Shown piece by piece: positions 34,652-41,893 of a DNA stretch of 58,339 nt (the stretch's first letter is position 1; each line of letters opens with the position of its first letter). The notes under the pieces were generated by a model, which ran no database searches, had not been told where the DNA came from, and saw nothing but the letters and a program-made list of their open reading frames with translations. The stretch is from contig JANMZX010000200.1 of NCBI GenBank assembly GCA_031383745.1, positions 1 through 58,339 of the forward strand, written 5' to 3'. The translations under genes and the position numbers were made by a program. Source of the stretch: CAISIP01 sp031383745 (GTDB lineage Bacteria > Pseudomonadota > Gammaproteobacteria > Burkholderiales > Burkholderiaceae_C).

Positions 34652-35428
34652 ATGCCCCTGAATACCCCGATCAAGACTTGGCGCGACAAGACGGTATGGA
34701 TGGTCGGCGCGTCCAGCGGCATCGGGCGTGCCACCGCATCCAGATTGCACGCGCTTGGCGCCCGCGTGATCGTGTCGGCACGCTCGGCGACTGCCCTGGA
34801 GTCATTTGTCGATGAGCACCCCGGTGCCATTGCCCTGCCTGTCGATGTCACCGACAGGGACGCCGTGGTCCGGGCGGCCGGCACGGTGCTGGCGCTCGGC
34901 GGCCTGGACGGCATGGTGTACTGTGCCGGACACTACCGCGCCATGCGCGCAGACGCGATGGATGTGCCAGACATGGAGCGCCACCTGGCGATCAACTTTG
35001 TCGGCGCACTGCATGTTCTGGACGCCGTACTGCCACACCTGCTGCACGCCAAGCGGGGCGGCGCTTTCATCAGCCTCGTCGGCAGCGTCGCCGGATACCG
35101 CGGCCTGCCCAACAGCCTGGCCTACGGGCCCACCAAGGCGGCGCTGATCAACCTGGCGCAGACGCTGTACCTGGATCTGCACCACAAGGGCATCGGCGTG
35201 TACCTGATCAATCCCGGCTTCGTGGAAACCCCGCTGACCGCGCAGAACAGTTTCAAGATGCCGGCGCTGCTCACACCGGAGCAGGCGGCGGATGACATCG
35301 TGCGCGGGTGGGCGGCAGGTACGTTCGAAATCCATTTCCCGAAGCGCTTCACGCTTTGGCTCAAGTTGCTCGCCCTGCTGCCGGCTGCCGTCTACTTCCC
35401 GCTGGTGCGCAGGTTTACCGGCAGTTGA
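34652..35428 (+). CDS. Short-chain dehydrogenase/reductase
   Basis: A 258-residue SDR enzyme. The cofactor motif is GASSGIGRATA near residue 19, the NNAG equivalent is YCAG, and the catalytic residues are Ser in SLVGSVAGYRG and Tyr-Lys in YGPTKAAL. The C-terminus is hydrophobic (LKLLALLPAAVYFPLV), suggesting membrane attachment, as in SDRs of lipid metabolism. It is the last gene of the fatty-acid operon, 25 nt after DUF3833. In related operons elsewhere an SDR is also present, so a redox step on the modified acyl chain is likely, though the substrate is unknown. Confidence 0.9.
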   Translation: MPLNTPIKTWRDKTVWMVGASSGIGRATASRLHALGARVIVSARSATALESFVDEHPGAIALPVDVTDRDAVVRAAGTVLALGGLDGMVYCAGHYRAMRADAMDVPDMERHLAINFVGALHVLDAVLPHLLHAKRGGAFISLVGSVAGYRGLPNSLAYGPTKAALINLAQTLYLDLHHKGIGVYLINPGFVETPLTAQNSFKMPALLTPEQAADDIVRGWAAGTFEIHFPKRFTLWLKLLALLPAAVYFPLVRRFTGS

Positions 35429-35463
35429 ACCGGTATCGCGCCGCCGCGACGCGCATCAGACAC

Positions 35464-36078
35464 TCAGCAGGGCGCTGTATCGACAAAGCTGGCGCGCAGC
35501 ATCAGCTTGTCCTGCAACTTGGCCAGATTGGGGTGATCGGTACGCCACGCGACCTCGGGAAACCGGAAGTCCAGGTAGCCCAGGGCGCACCCCACCGCGA
35601 TATCCGCCAGGCTCAGATGGATACCGGCGCAAAACGGCTTTTCCGCCAGGCCCTTGCCCATCGCCTTGACACTCGCGTGCACCTTGCCGAGTTGCCGGTC
35701 GATCCACTCCTGGCTGCGTTGGGCTTTGGTGCGGCCATCCCAGGTGGCCTCCATGCGTGCCATCACTGCTGCGTCCAGCACGCCATCGGCCAGGGCCTCC
35801 CAGGTCTTCACCTCGGCCCGCTCGCGCCCCACGGTGGGAATCAGCTTGCCCACCGGGGAAAGCGTGTCCAGGTACTCGACGATCACGCGGGAGTCGAACA
35901 AGGCCTCGGCGCCTTCCATCACCAGGCAGGGCACCTTGCCCAGGGGATTCGACTCGCTGATACGGGTATCGGGGGACCAGACGTTCTCGGTGACGTAGTG
36001 GTAGTCCAGTTTTTTTTCTGCCATGACAACACGCACCTTGCGTACATAAGGGCTGGTCGTGGATCCGATAAGTTTCAT
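35464..36078 (-). CDS. Glutathione S-transferase family protein
   Basis: A 204-residue cytoplasmic GST-like protein. The thioredoxin-fold N-terminal domain (MKLIGSTTSPYVRKVRVVM, then NPLGKVPCLVM and the glutathione-binding ALFDSRVI) is followed by the helical C-terminal domain with LSLADIAVGCALGYLDFRFP. The Ser-Pro-Tyr in the active-site region matches the bacterial GST group usually encoded beside purB in Burkholderiales. Divergent from purB across a 96-nt gap. I take the ATG giving MKLIG, as it aligns with the family start. Confidence 0.92.
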   Translation of the reverse strand: MKLIGSTTSPYVRKVRVVMAEKKLDYHYVTENVWSPDTRISESNPLGKVPCLVMEGAEALFDSRVIVEYLDTLSPVGKLIPTVGRERAEVKTWEALADGVLDAAVMARMEATWDGRTKAQRSQEWIDRQLGKVHASVKAMGKGLAEKPFCAGIHLSLADIAVGCALGYLDFRFPEVAWRTDHPNLAKLQDKLMLRASFVDTAPC

Positions 36079-36162
36079 GGGTTGCATCAGTTTGCTGCGT
36101 CGGGCCATTCTAGCGATTGGGATTTGCAGCCGCTTCCAGGCGCCCCGTCGCGACCGGGCACC

Positions 36163-36168
36163 TACAAT
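36163..36168 (+). promoter_or_regulatory. Candidate -10 element giving a leaderless purB transcript
   Basis: TACAAT sits six bases before the purB ATG at 36175, which would place the transcription start at the start codon. No ribosome binding site is present in the six-base gap CCGCGC. No -35 consensus is obvious. Confidence 0.45.
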
Positions 36169-36174
36169 CCGCGC

Positions 36175-37578
36175 ATGCCTTCCGCCTCGATTTCCGCTCT
36201 CTCGCCACTGGACGGCCGCTACGCCGGCAAACTCGCGCAACTGCGCCCATTGATGAGCGAACAGGGATACATGCACCGCCGGGTGCAGGTGGAGATAGCC
36301 TGGTTCGTCAACCTGAGTGACGCCGGGTTCTCCGAGTTCAAGCCCCTTAGTTCCGGAGCGCGCGCTTACTTGCTCGGTCTGGTCAAGAATTTCAGCGCGG
36401 CCGACGCACTGGCCATCAAGGAAATCGAAAAGACCACCAACCACGATGTGAAGGCGGTCGAATACTGGATCAAGTCCAAATTCGAGTCCCGGCCCGAACT
36501 GCTCAAGGCCAACGAATTCGTGCACTTTGCCTGCACCAGCGAAGACATCAACAACACCAGCCATGCTTTGCAGTTGCGGGCTGCGCGCGACGTGGTCCTG
36601 CTGCCCGGCCTGGACCGGCTGCTGCTCAAGCTGCGCGAGATGGCTCGCACGCACGCCGACGTGCCCATGCTCAGCCGCACCCATGGCCAGACGGCCAGCC
36701 CCACCACCGTCGGCAAGGAGATCGCCAATGTCGTGGTGCGGCTGCAGGCGGCGTGCGACCGCATTGCGGCGGTGCGCATCCTGGCCAAGATGAACGGCGC
36801 CGTCGGCAACTACAACGCGCACCTGTCTGCCTGGCCCGATTTCGACTGGGAAGCCTTCAGCCGGCGCGTGGTCGAAACACCCGAAGCCAATGCGGATACC
36901 GGCATCCAGCCCTGGGGCCTGGGCCTGCACTTCCAGCCGTTCAGCATCCAGATCGAACCGCACGACTACATGGCCGAATTGTTCGACGCGGTTGCGCGCG
37001 CCAACACCATCCTCATCGACTGGTCCCGCGATGTGTGGGGCTACGTGAGCCTGGGCTATTTCAAGCAGAAGCTGCGTGAGGGTGAAGTCGGTTCCAGCAC
37101 CATGCCGCACAAGGTGAACCCGATCGACTTCGAGAACGCGGAAGGCAACCTCGGTCTGGCCAATGCGCTGTTGCGCCATCTGAGCGAAAAACTGCCGATC
37201 AGCCGGTGGCAGCGCGACCTGACCGATTCAACCGTCCTGCGCAACATGGGCGTGGCGCTGGGGTATGCGGTGCTGGCCTACGAGTCGCTGGCCGCGGGAC
37301 TGGGCAAACTCGAGCTCAACGCGGCAGCGATCGCCGCCGACCTCGACGCTTCCTGGGAAGTGCTGGCCGAGCCGATCCAGACGGTCATGCGCCGATACGG
37401 CCTGGCGCAGCCGTATGAGCAATTGAAGAAGTTCACGCGCGGCGAACCGATGACGCGTGAACTCATGCGCGGTTTCATCGCCGATCTGGCCATTCCGGAC
37501 GCCGACAAGCAACGGCTGCTGGCCATGACACCGGCCAGCTACACCGGCAAGGCTGCCGAACTCGCGCGACGCGTCTGA
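36175..37578 (+). CDS. purB: Adenylosuccinate lyase
   Basis: PurB catalyses two fumarate-releasing steps in purine synthesis (SAICAR to AICAR and adenylosuccinate to AMP). The 467-residue product opens with ISALSPLDGRYAGKLAQLRP, carries SRTHGQTASPTTVGKE with the catalytic His, and has the lyase signature GSSTMPHKVNPIDFE. This is the normal length for the E. coli-type enzyme. The ATG at 36175 is preceded directly by a -10-like box and no Shine-Dalgarno sequence. yaeQ follows 9 nt after the stop. Confidence 0.97.
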   Translation: MPSASISALSPLDGRYAGKLAQLRPLMSEQGYMHRRVQVEIAWFVNLSDAGFSEFKPLSSGARAYLLGLVKNFSAADALAIKEIEKTTNHDVKAVEYWIKSKFESRPELLKANEFVHFACTSEDINNTSHALQLRAARDVVLLPGLDRLLLKLREMARTHADVPMLSRTHGQTASPTTVGKEIANVVVRLQAACDRIAAVRILAKMNGAVGNYNAHLSAWPDFDWEAFSRRVVETPEANADTGIQPWGLGLHFQPFSIQIEPHDYMAELFDAVARANTILIDWSRDVWGYVSLGYFKQKLREGEVGSSTMPHKVNPIDFENAEGNLGLANALLRHLSEKLPISRWQRDLTDSTVLRNMGVALGYAVLAYESLAAGLGKLELNAAAIAADLDASWEVLAEPIQTVMRRYGLAQPYEQLKKFTRGEPMTRELMRGFIADLAIPDADKQRLLAMTPASYTGKAAELARRV

Positions 37579-37587
37579 GCGGCGCAG

Positions 37588-38148
37588 ATGGCCACCAAGT
37601 CCACGGTCTTCAAGGCCAACCTGCAGATCGCCGACATCGACCACGGCTACTATGCCGACCACACGCTGACGCTGGCCCGCCATCCCAGTGAAACCGACGA
37701 GCGCATGATGGTGCGCCTGGCGGCGCTGGCCCTGCAGGCCTACAAGCTGCAAAGCGTATGCCAGGGCGATGCGGTGCTGGGTTTCGGCGCCGGGCTGTCG
37801 GACCCCGATGAACCGGACGTGCTGCTGCGCGACTACACCGGCCGCATCCGCCTGTGGATCGAGGTGGGCCAGCCGGACGACAAGGCGCTGATCAAGGCCT
37901 GTGGCAAGGCCGATGAAGTGGTTGCGTATTGTTTTGGCCATGCCGCAGAGATATGGTGGCGCGGCATCGAGTCCAAGCTCACGCGGCCCCAGAACCTGCG
38001 GGTTTTCAGGGTGCCGACCGACAGCGCACAGCAGCTCGGCGCGCTGGCGCAGCGCAGCATGCAGCTACAGGCGACGATCCAGGAAAACGTGTTGATGCTC
38101 GGCGACGGCAGGGCGAACGTCGACCTCGAGCCGGTCAGCTGGAAATGA
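37588..38148 (+). CDS. yaeQ: YaeQ family protein
   Basis: A 186-residue protein matching the YaeQ family throughout: MATKSTVFKANLQIADIDHG at the start, HPSETDERMMVRL, then WIEVGQPDDKALIKACGKAD and VDLEPVSWK at the end. The fold is PD-(D/E)xK nuclease-like in known structures, but the cellular role is unclear; a link to RfaH suppression in E. coli was proposed and is not well supported. It is 9 nt downstream of purB and probably cotranscribed. Its stop abuts the convergent DUF3717/DUF1289 gene. Confidence 0.94.
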   Translation: MATKSTVFKANLQIADIDHGYYADHTLTLARHPSETDERMMVRLAALALQAYKLQSVCQGDAVLGFGAGLSDPDEPDVLLRDYTGRIRLWIEVGQPDDKALIKACGKADEVVAYCFGHAAEIWWRGIESKLTRPQNLRVFRVPTDSAQQLGALAQRSMQLQATIQENVLMLGDGRANVDLEPVSWK

Positions 38149-38568
38149 TCAGCCGACCCGAGGCCGCTCGGCCGCCCGCTCGGCGTACCGGTTGAAGCGC
38201 CACGCGCTGGCCTGCAGGCTGATGCGCCGCCAGGTGACCCGTTTTTCCACCGGGTCCATTTCGGTCCAGCGTTGAACTTCATCGAAACTGCGCCCGCAGC
38301 CCTTGCAGGTTTCGTCGCCCTGGCTGGTGGAACAAATTGCGATGCACGGCGTGTCGGGCGTGGTCTCGTACCAGGCGAGCCAGGCGGCCATCGCCGCTGG
38401 CGGCAGGTTCTTGTCCTCGATGTCGGTCACATGGGCATACACCATATGCCCGTACACCTCGGCCAGCGCCCGCAGTTCGTACGGCAGTGAATACCCGTCT
38501 TCGGAAGGCCGCCGTTCACGCCAATGGTTGATGGCCGCTTCGATATCTGTAATGTGTATGGCGGCCAT
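38149..38568 (-). CDS. DUF3717-DUF1289 fusion protein
   Basis: A 139-residue protein with two recognisable parts. Residues 1-60 (MAAIHITDIEAAINHWRERR, then LRALAEVYGHMVY) match the DUF3717 family. Residues 70-120 match DUF1289, with four cysteines (CIAIC, then CKGCGR, then FDEVQRW), which is a small predicted Fe-S or zinc site. The two domains are often separate proteins, so this is a fusion, or the halves are naturally adjacent in this group. An AGGACC sequence lies just before the ATG. Function unknown. Confidence 0.8.
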   Translation of the reverse strand: MAAIHITDIEAAINHWRERRPSEDGYSLPYELRALAEVYGHMVYAHVTDIEDKNLPPAAMAAWLAWYETTPDTPCIAICSTSQGDETCKGCGRSFDEVQRWTEMDPVEKRVTWRRISLQASAWRFNRYAERAAERPRVG

Positions 38569-38623
38569 GTCGGTCCTGCAGGGAGGCGCATGATACCGCT
38601 CGCCCCGATACCCGTGCCGGTGG

Positions 38624-38629
38624 TATGCT
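38624..38629 (+). promoter_or_regulatory. Candidate extended -10 before the 4-TM protein
   Basis: TGGTATGCT (38621-38629) fits an extended -10 box (TGnTATnnT). It lies eight bases before the ATG at 38638, so the transcript would start within a base or two of the start codon. Confidence 0.4.
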
Positions 38630-38637
38630 GGCCGGCA

Positions 38638-38991
38638 ATGAAACTGATCGCCAAGTGGCTGCTGAGCGCAGCGGCATTGCTCGCTGTGGCTTACCTGTAC
38701 GACGGCGTTCAGGTAAGCGGATTCACGACCGCGCTGGTCGCCGCGTTTGTCATCGGCCTGCTCAACACGATCCTGCGACCGGTGCTGGTGATCCTGACAC
38801 TGCCGGTCACCCTGGTCACGCTGGGTCTTTTCCTGTTCGTGATCAATGCATTCATGTTCTGGGCCGCCGCGGGTTTTCTGGACGGATTCACGGTCAGCGG
38901 TTTTGGCGGCGCCCTGCTGGGCTCGTTGATCTACTCGGTGTTCGGCCTGGTCATCGAATCAGCGCTCGAGCGCCTGTTCTCGAAGCAGTGA
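38638..38991 (+). CDS. Four-TM 'phage holin family' membrane protein
   Basis: A 117-residue polytopic protein with four hydrophobic segments and the signature GLLNTILRPVLVILTLPVTL, which marks the PF04020-type family (YvlD-like, misnamed phage holin). No phage genes lie nearby, so the holin name should not be taken literally; the function is unknown. I start at the ATG giving MKLIAKWLLSAAALL; longer upstream frames would overlap DUF1289. Its end overlaps the convergent M48 peptidase gene by 33 nt. Confidence 0.9.
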   Translation: MKLIAKWLLSAAALLAVAYLYDGVQVSGFTTALVAAFVIGLLNTILRPVLVILTLPVTLVTLGLFLFVINAFMFWAAAGFLDGFTVSGFGGALLGSLIYSVFGLVIESALERLFSKQ

Positions 38992-40530
38992 CTGCACGGC
39001 CCGCGCGCGGGTATCGATGATCGATGCCTCGATGTGGTCAATGGCGGCGCCGGATCCGTTGCGCACCAGGGCCTGCGCGGCCTTGAAGCGGTCCACCGCA
39101 GCGGCATAGTCCAGCAGCGCTACCTGGGCTTCGGCCTCGGCGCGTATCGCCCGCAATGACAATCCCTGCGCCGCGCAGGCTCCGGCCAGCAATTGCCAGG
39201 CGCTGGCGTCCCTGGGATGGCGCGCCACCCAGGTTTGAAGTTCCTGGACGGCGTCCCCCGCACGCCCCGTGCGCATGAGGATCTGTGCGTTCAGGAACAG
39301 CTCCGGGCGTCCGGCGGGCGCCAGCAGGGCGCCGGGCTGCCCTGTCTGCAGCGACATCTCGGCTGCCAACAGGCGGGTCAGACGGGCGGCAGTGGGCACG
39401 TTTCGCGTCAAGTCAGACAACTGCACGACGCTGGCCCGGGCCGCCGCAAAATCACGCAGCTTGGTCGACGCGAGTGCCGCACCATACAACGCGGCCGCCT
39501 GACGCGGCGCAGGCATCAGGTTGAAGCCAGGCACGGTGGACTCCGCGACCGCATGGCGCAACAGGTCCACACCGGGGTTGGACAGGATGCGGGCACGGGC
39601 GCTGACCATCGCATGGTCCATTGCCAGCTCCGCTGGCGCGGCCACCGCCTGCCCGACCGGCTGACGCGCCTGCATGTCGGCAATACGCTCCGTGGTCAGC
39701 GGATGGCTGCGCAGATACGGGAACGCCCCGTTGTCGTTCAAACGCGCCGCCTGCTGCAACTTGTCGAACATGGTGGTGAAACCCTGCGGCGCGAAGCCGG
39801 CCTGGCTCATGACCCCGAATCCGACCCGGTCGGCCTCGCGCTCCATGTCGCGCGAGAAATTGAGCTGGTTCTGAATGGCCAGTGCCTGGCCGCCAGCCAT
39901 CACCGCATTGGCGCCCTCGGGGCTCTTGCTGGCCGCCAGGGCGCCAAGAATCATGGCGCCAATGATCCACGGGGCCTGGGCACTCTGCTTGGACATGAGG
40001 CGCGATATGTGGCGCTGTGTGACGTGGCTCAGCTCATGCGCCAGCACCGAGGCCAGCTCATCCCGGCTGGAAACCACGCCGATCAGGCCCAGGTGCAGGC
40101 CCATATACCCCCCAGGCAAGGCAAACGCGTTGATGGTGCGATCCCGCCCGAGCATGATCTCCCACGCAAATCGCTCTTCGAGTTCGGGGGAGATCTCGCC
40201 CCGGCCGCGCGCCGCAGCAAGCAGCGGCTGCCAGATCGCATCGACATATTCCACCAGCACCGGGTCATCCAGATAATCCGGGTCGCGATAGATCTCGCGC
40301 GCGATGCGGTCACCCAAGCGGCGCTCGGCAGCCGAGCCGAGCTCGCTGCCGTCGCCCAGTGTCGGCAACTGCCCGGTGTTGGAGCGCGTGACCACTGGCG
40401 GTCTGCCGACGGTGTCACCCTGGGCCTGCAGGGGCTGCGCAGATACCAAGGCCAATACGGTCGAGATCCCGAGCAGCCATGCTGCACCATGCACGCGCGC
40501 AAGTCTGGCCGACAGTGTCGAATAGGTCAA
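38959..40530 (-). CDS. Periplasmic M48 metallopeptidase with TPR region (BepA-like)
   Basis: A 523-residue exported zinc peptidase. The N-terminus has a signal peptide (AAWLLGISTVLALVSAQPLQA). The zinc site is HELSH (about 165-169) with the third ligand in EREAD (about 230-234). The C-terminal third is helical and TPR-like, as in BepA/YfgC, which degrades or assists misfolded outer-membrane proteins such as LptD. It overlaps the upstream TfpX/TfpZ-like gene by 4 nt and is therefore in the same unit. In many Burkholderiales this gene also sits next to moaC. Confidence 0.93.
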   Translation of the reverse strand: MTYSTLSARLARVHGAAWLLGISTVLALVSAQPLQAQGDTVGRPPVVTRSNTGQLPTLGDGSELGSAAERRLGDRIAREIYRDPDYLDDPVLVEYVDAIWQPLLAAARGRGEISPELEERFAWEIMLGRDRTINAFALPGGYMGLHLGLIGVVSSRDELASVLAHELSHVTQRHISRLMSKQSAQAPWIIGAMILGALAASKSPEGANAVMAGGQALAIQNQLNFSRDMEREADRVGFGVMSQAGFAPQGFTTMFDKLQQAARLNDNGAFPYLRSHPLTTERIADMQARQPVGQAVAAPAELAMDHAMVSARARILSNPGVDLLRHAVAESTVPGFNLMPAPRQAAALYGAALASTKLRDFAAARASVVQLSDLTRNVPTAARLTRLLAAEMSLQTGQPGALLAPAGRPELFLNAQILMRTGRAGDAVQELQTWVARHPRDASAWQLLAGACAAQGLSLRAIRAEAEAQVALLDYAAAVDRFKAAQALVRNGSGAAIDHIEASIIDTRARAVQSLLREQALER

Positions 40531-41357
40531 AACGAGTCCAGTGGAATAAATGCCAGCACCTCGGCCGTGGCTGAATCGAGAACGACCGTCCAGTACGACT
40601 TGCGCCCGATCATGGGGATGGTGGTCAGTGTTTCCGCACGCCGCCCGGTCGCGGCAACGGCGGCATCGATGTCAGCCGTCCGGGTGGGGAAGCGCCGTTT
40701 CAACTCAGCCACCGGTCTGGCCATCTTCAGCACCTCCGGCTTGGCAGCATGGTAATCCTGCCACAGGTCGGGCCGCGCTCCAAGCGCGACACCGCCCAAA
40801 GCCGCGATGGTCGCTTGAATTTTCTCATTGCTGTCCCGGAATGGCCGCAAGGACAACGGGGTGGGGCCCCAGAGCGGCATGGATCGCAGGCCAGGGGGCG
40901 CCTGGGGCAACAGGTCGACAGGCACATCGATCGCATGGACAACCTGAAAACGGCCGTATTCGAACACCAGGTGCACCGGCCGTGCAACAGCCACAGTCCA
41001 CAAGCCGTAACCCAGCGCGGCCAGTTGCAACACCGCGACCATGAGCAGATCCCGGCGCATGACGCTCCTGGGCTTGGCCGGATCGAACACCACCAGCGTG
41101 ATCAGCGGCCCGATCACCACGTCGACCGCAACCAGCAGCAGAAACAGTTCCCGCCCGCCCGATATCTCGCTGTAGGGGTACGGGTACCACACACTGAACA
41201 CCAAGGCTGCTGCGAGTGCCGCCACCAGCAGGCTCAGGCCCAGATGAACCGCCGCGGCGCGAGGCCTGGCGGTCCAGACGGGCTGCCGGGCAATGGCGGG
41301 TGATGATTCAGGCATGGCCGTATGATGCAGGACGCGGATGAACGTTTTGTAAACCAT
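40527..41357 (-). CDS. TfpX/TfpZ-family type IV pilin accessory protein
   Basis: A membrane protein of about 276 residues with four N-terminal hydrophobic segments (GLSLLVAALAAALVFSVWYP, then ELFLLLVAVDVVIGPLITLV) and a soluble C-terminal half. VDVVIGPLITLVVFDPAKP is the signature of the TfpX/TfpZ family, which is linked to certain Pseudomonas pilin groups and affects pilus display. The start is uncertain: I use the ATG giving MVYKTF (41357); ATGs at 41390 and 41315 are alternatives, and the first would overlap moaC. It is near the pilin and glycosyltransferase genes, separated by moaC. Confidence 0.82.
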   Translation of the reverse strand: MVYKTFIRVLHHTAMPESSPAIARQPVWTARPRAAAVHLGLSLLVAALAAALVFSVWYPYPYSEISGGRELFLLLVAVDVVIGPLITLVVFDPAKPRSVMRRDLLMVAVLQLAALGYGLWTVAVARPVHLVFEYGRFQVVHAIDVPVDLLPQAPPGLRSMPLWGPTPLSLRPFRDSNEKIQATIAALGGVALGARPDLWQDYHAAKPEVLKMARPVAELKRRFPTRTADIDAAVAATGRRAETLTTIPMIGRKSYWTVVLDSATAEVLAFIPLDSF

Positions 41358-41377
41358 CTTTTCAACCTGCCCCGACC

Positions 41378-41893
41378 ATGCCATTTTCAAGTGCCGAACA
41401 GGGTCTGACCCACTTCGATGCGCAAGGGCAGGCCCACATGGTCGATGTCGCAGCCAAGCCCAGCACCCACCGAAGAGCGGTTGCCGGCGGGCGCATCAAC
41501 ATGCAGGCACAAACCCTGGCCATCATTCAGTCTGGAACCGCCAAAAAGGGGGATGTACTGGGCATCGCGCGAATCGCCGGGATTCAAGCGGCCAAGAAAA
41601 CCAGCGATCTGATCCCTCTGTGCCATCCGCTGGCATTGACCCGGGTGGCGGTGGAATTCGATACAAGCCCTGGCCCATCGCCTGGTCCGTACAGCGTCAT
41701 GTGCACGGCCACCGTGGAAACCATTGGCCAGACCGGCGTTGAAATGGAGGCCCTGACGGCAGTGCAGGTCGCGTTGCTCACCATCTACGACATGTGCAAG
41801 GCGGTCGACCGCGGCATGACGATCACCGACGTGCGCGTGCTCGAAAAACACGGGGGCAAGTCCGGCAGCTTCAACGCACAGACCGGCTCTTGA
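41378..41893 (+). CDS. moaC: Cyclic pyranopterin monophosphate synthase MoaC
   Basis: MoaC makes cyclic pyranopterin monophosphate in molybdenum cofactor synthesis, acting after MoaA. The 171-residue product has LTHFDAQGQAHMVDVAAKP, the substrate-binding KTSDLIPLCHPLALT and GVEMEALTAVQVALLTIYDMCK, all strongly conserved. Its last 23 nt overlap the convergent pglL-like gene. It is isolated among pilus-related genes, which is the normal arrangement in this group. Confidence 0.96.
   Translation: MPFSSAEQGLTHFDAQGQAHMVDVAAKPSTHRRAVAGGRINMQAQTLAIIQSGTAKKGDVLGIARIAGIQAAKKTSDLIPLCHPLALTRVAVEFDTSPGPSPGPYSVMCTATVETIGQTGVEMEALTAVQVALLTIYDMCKAVDRGMTITDVRVLEKHGGKSGSFNAQTGS

Noticed and set aside
38638..38991. 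Phage holin as evidence of a prophage
   Set aside because: The family name is misleading; neighbouring genes are housekeeping and no other phage gene is present.
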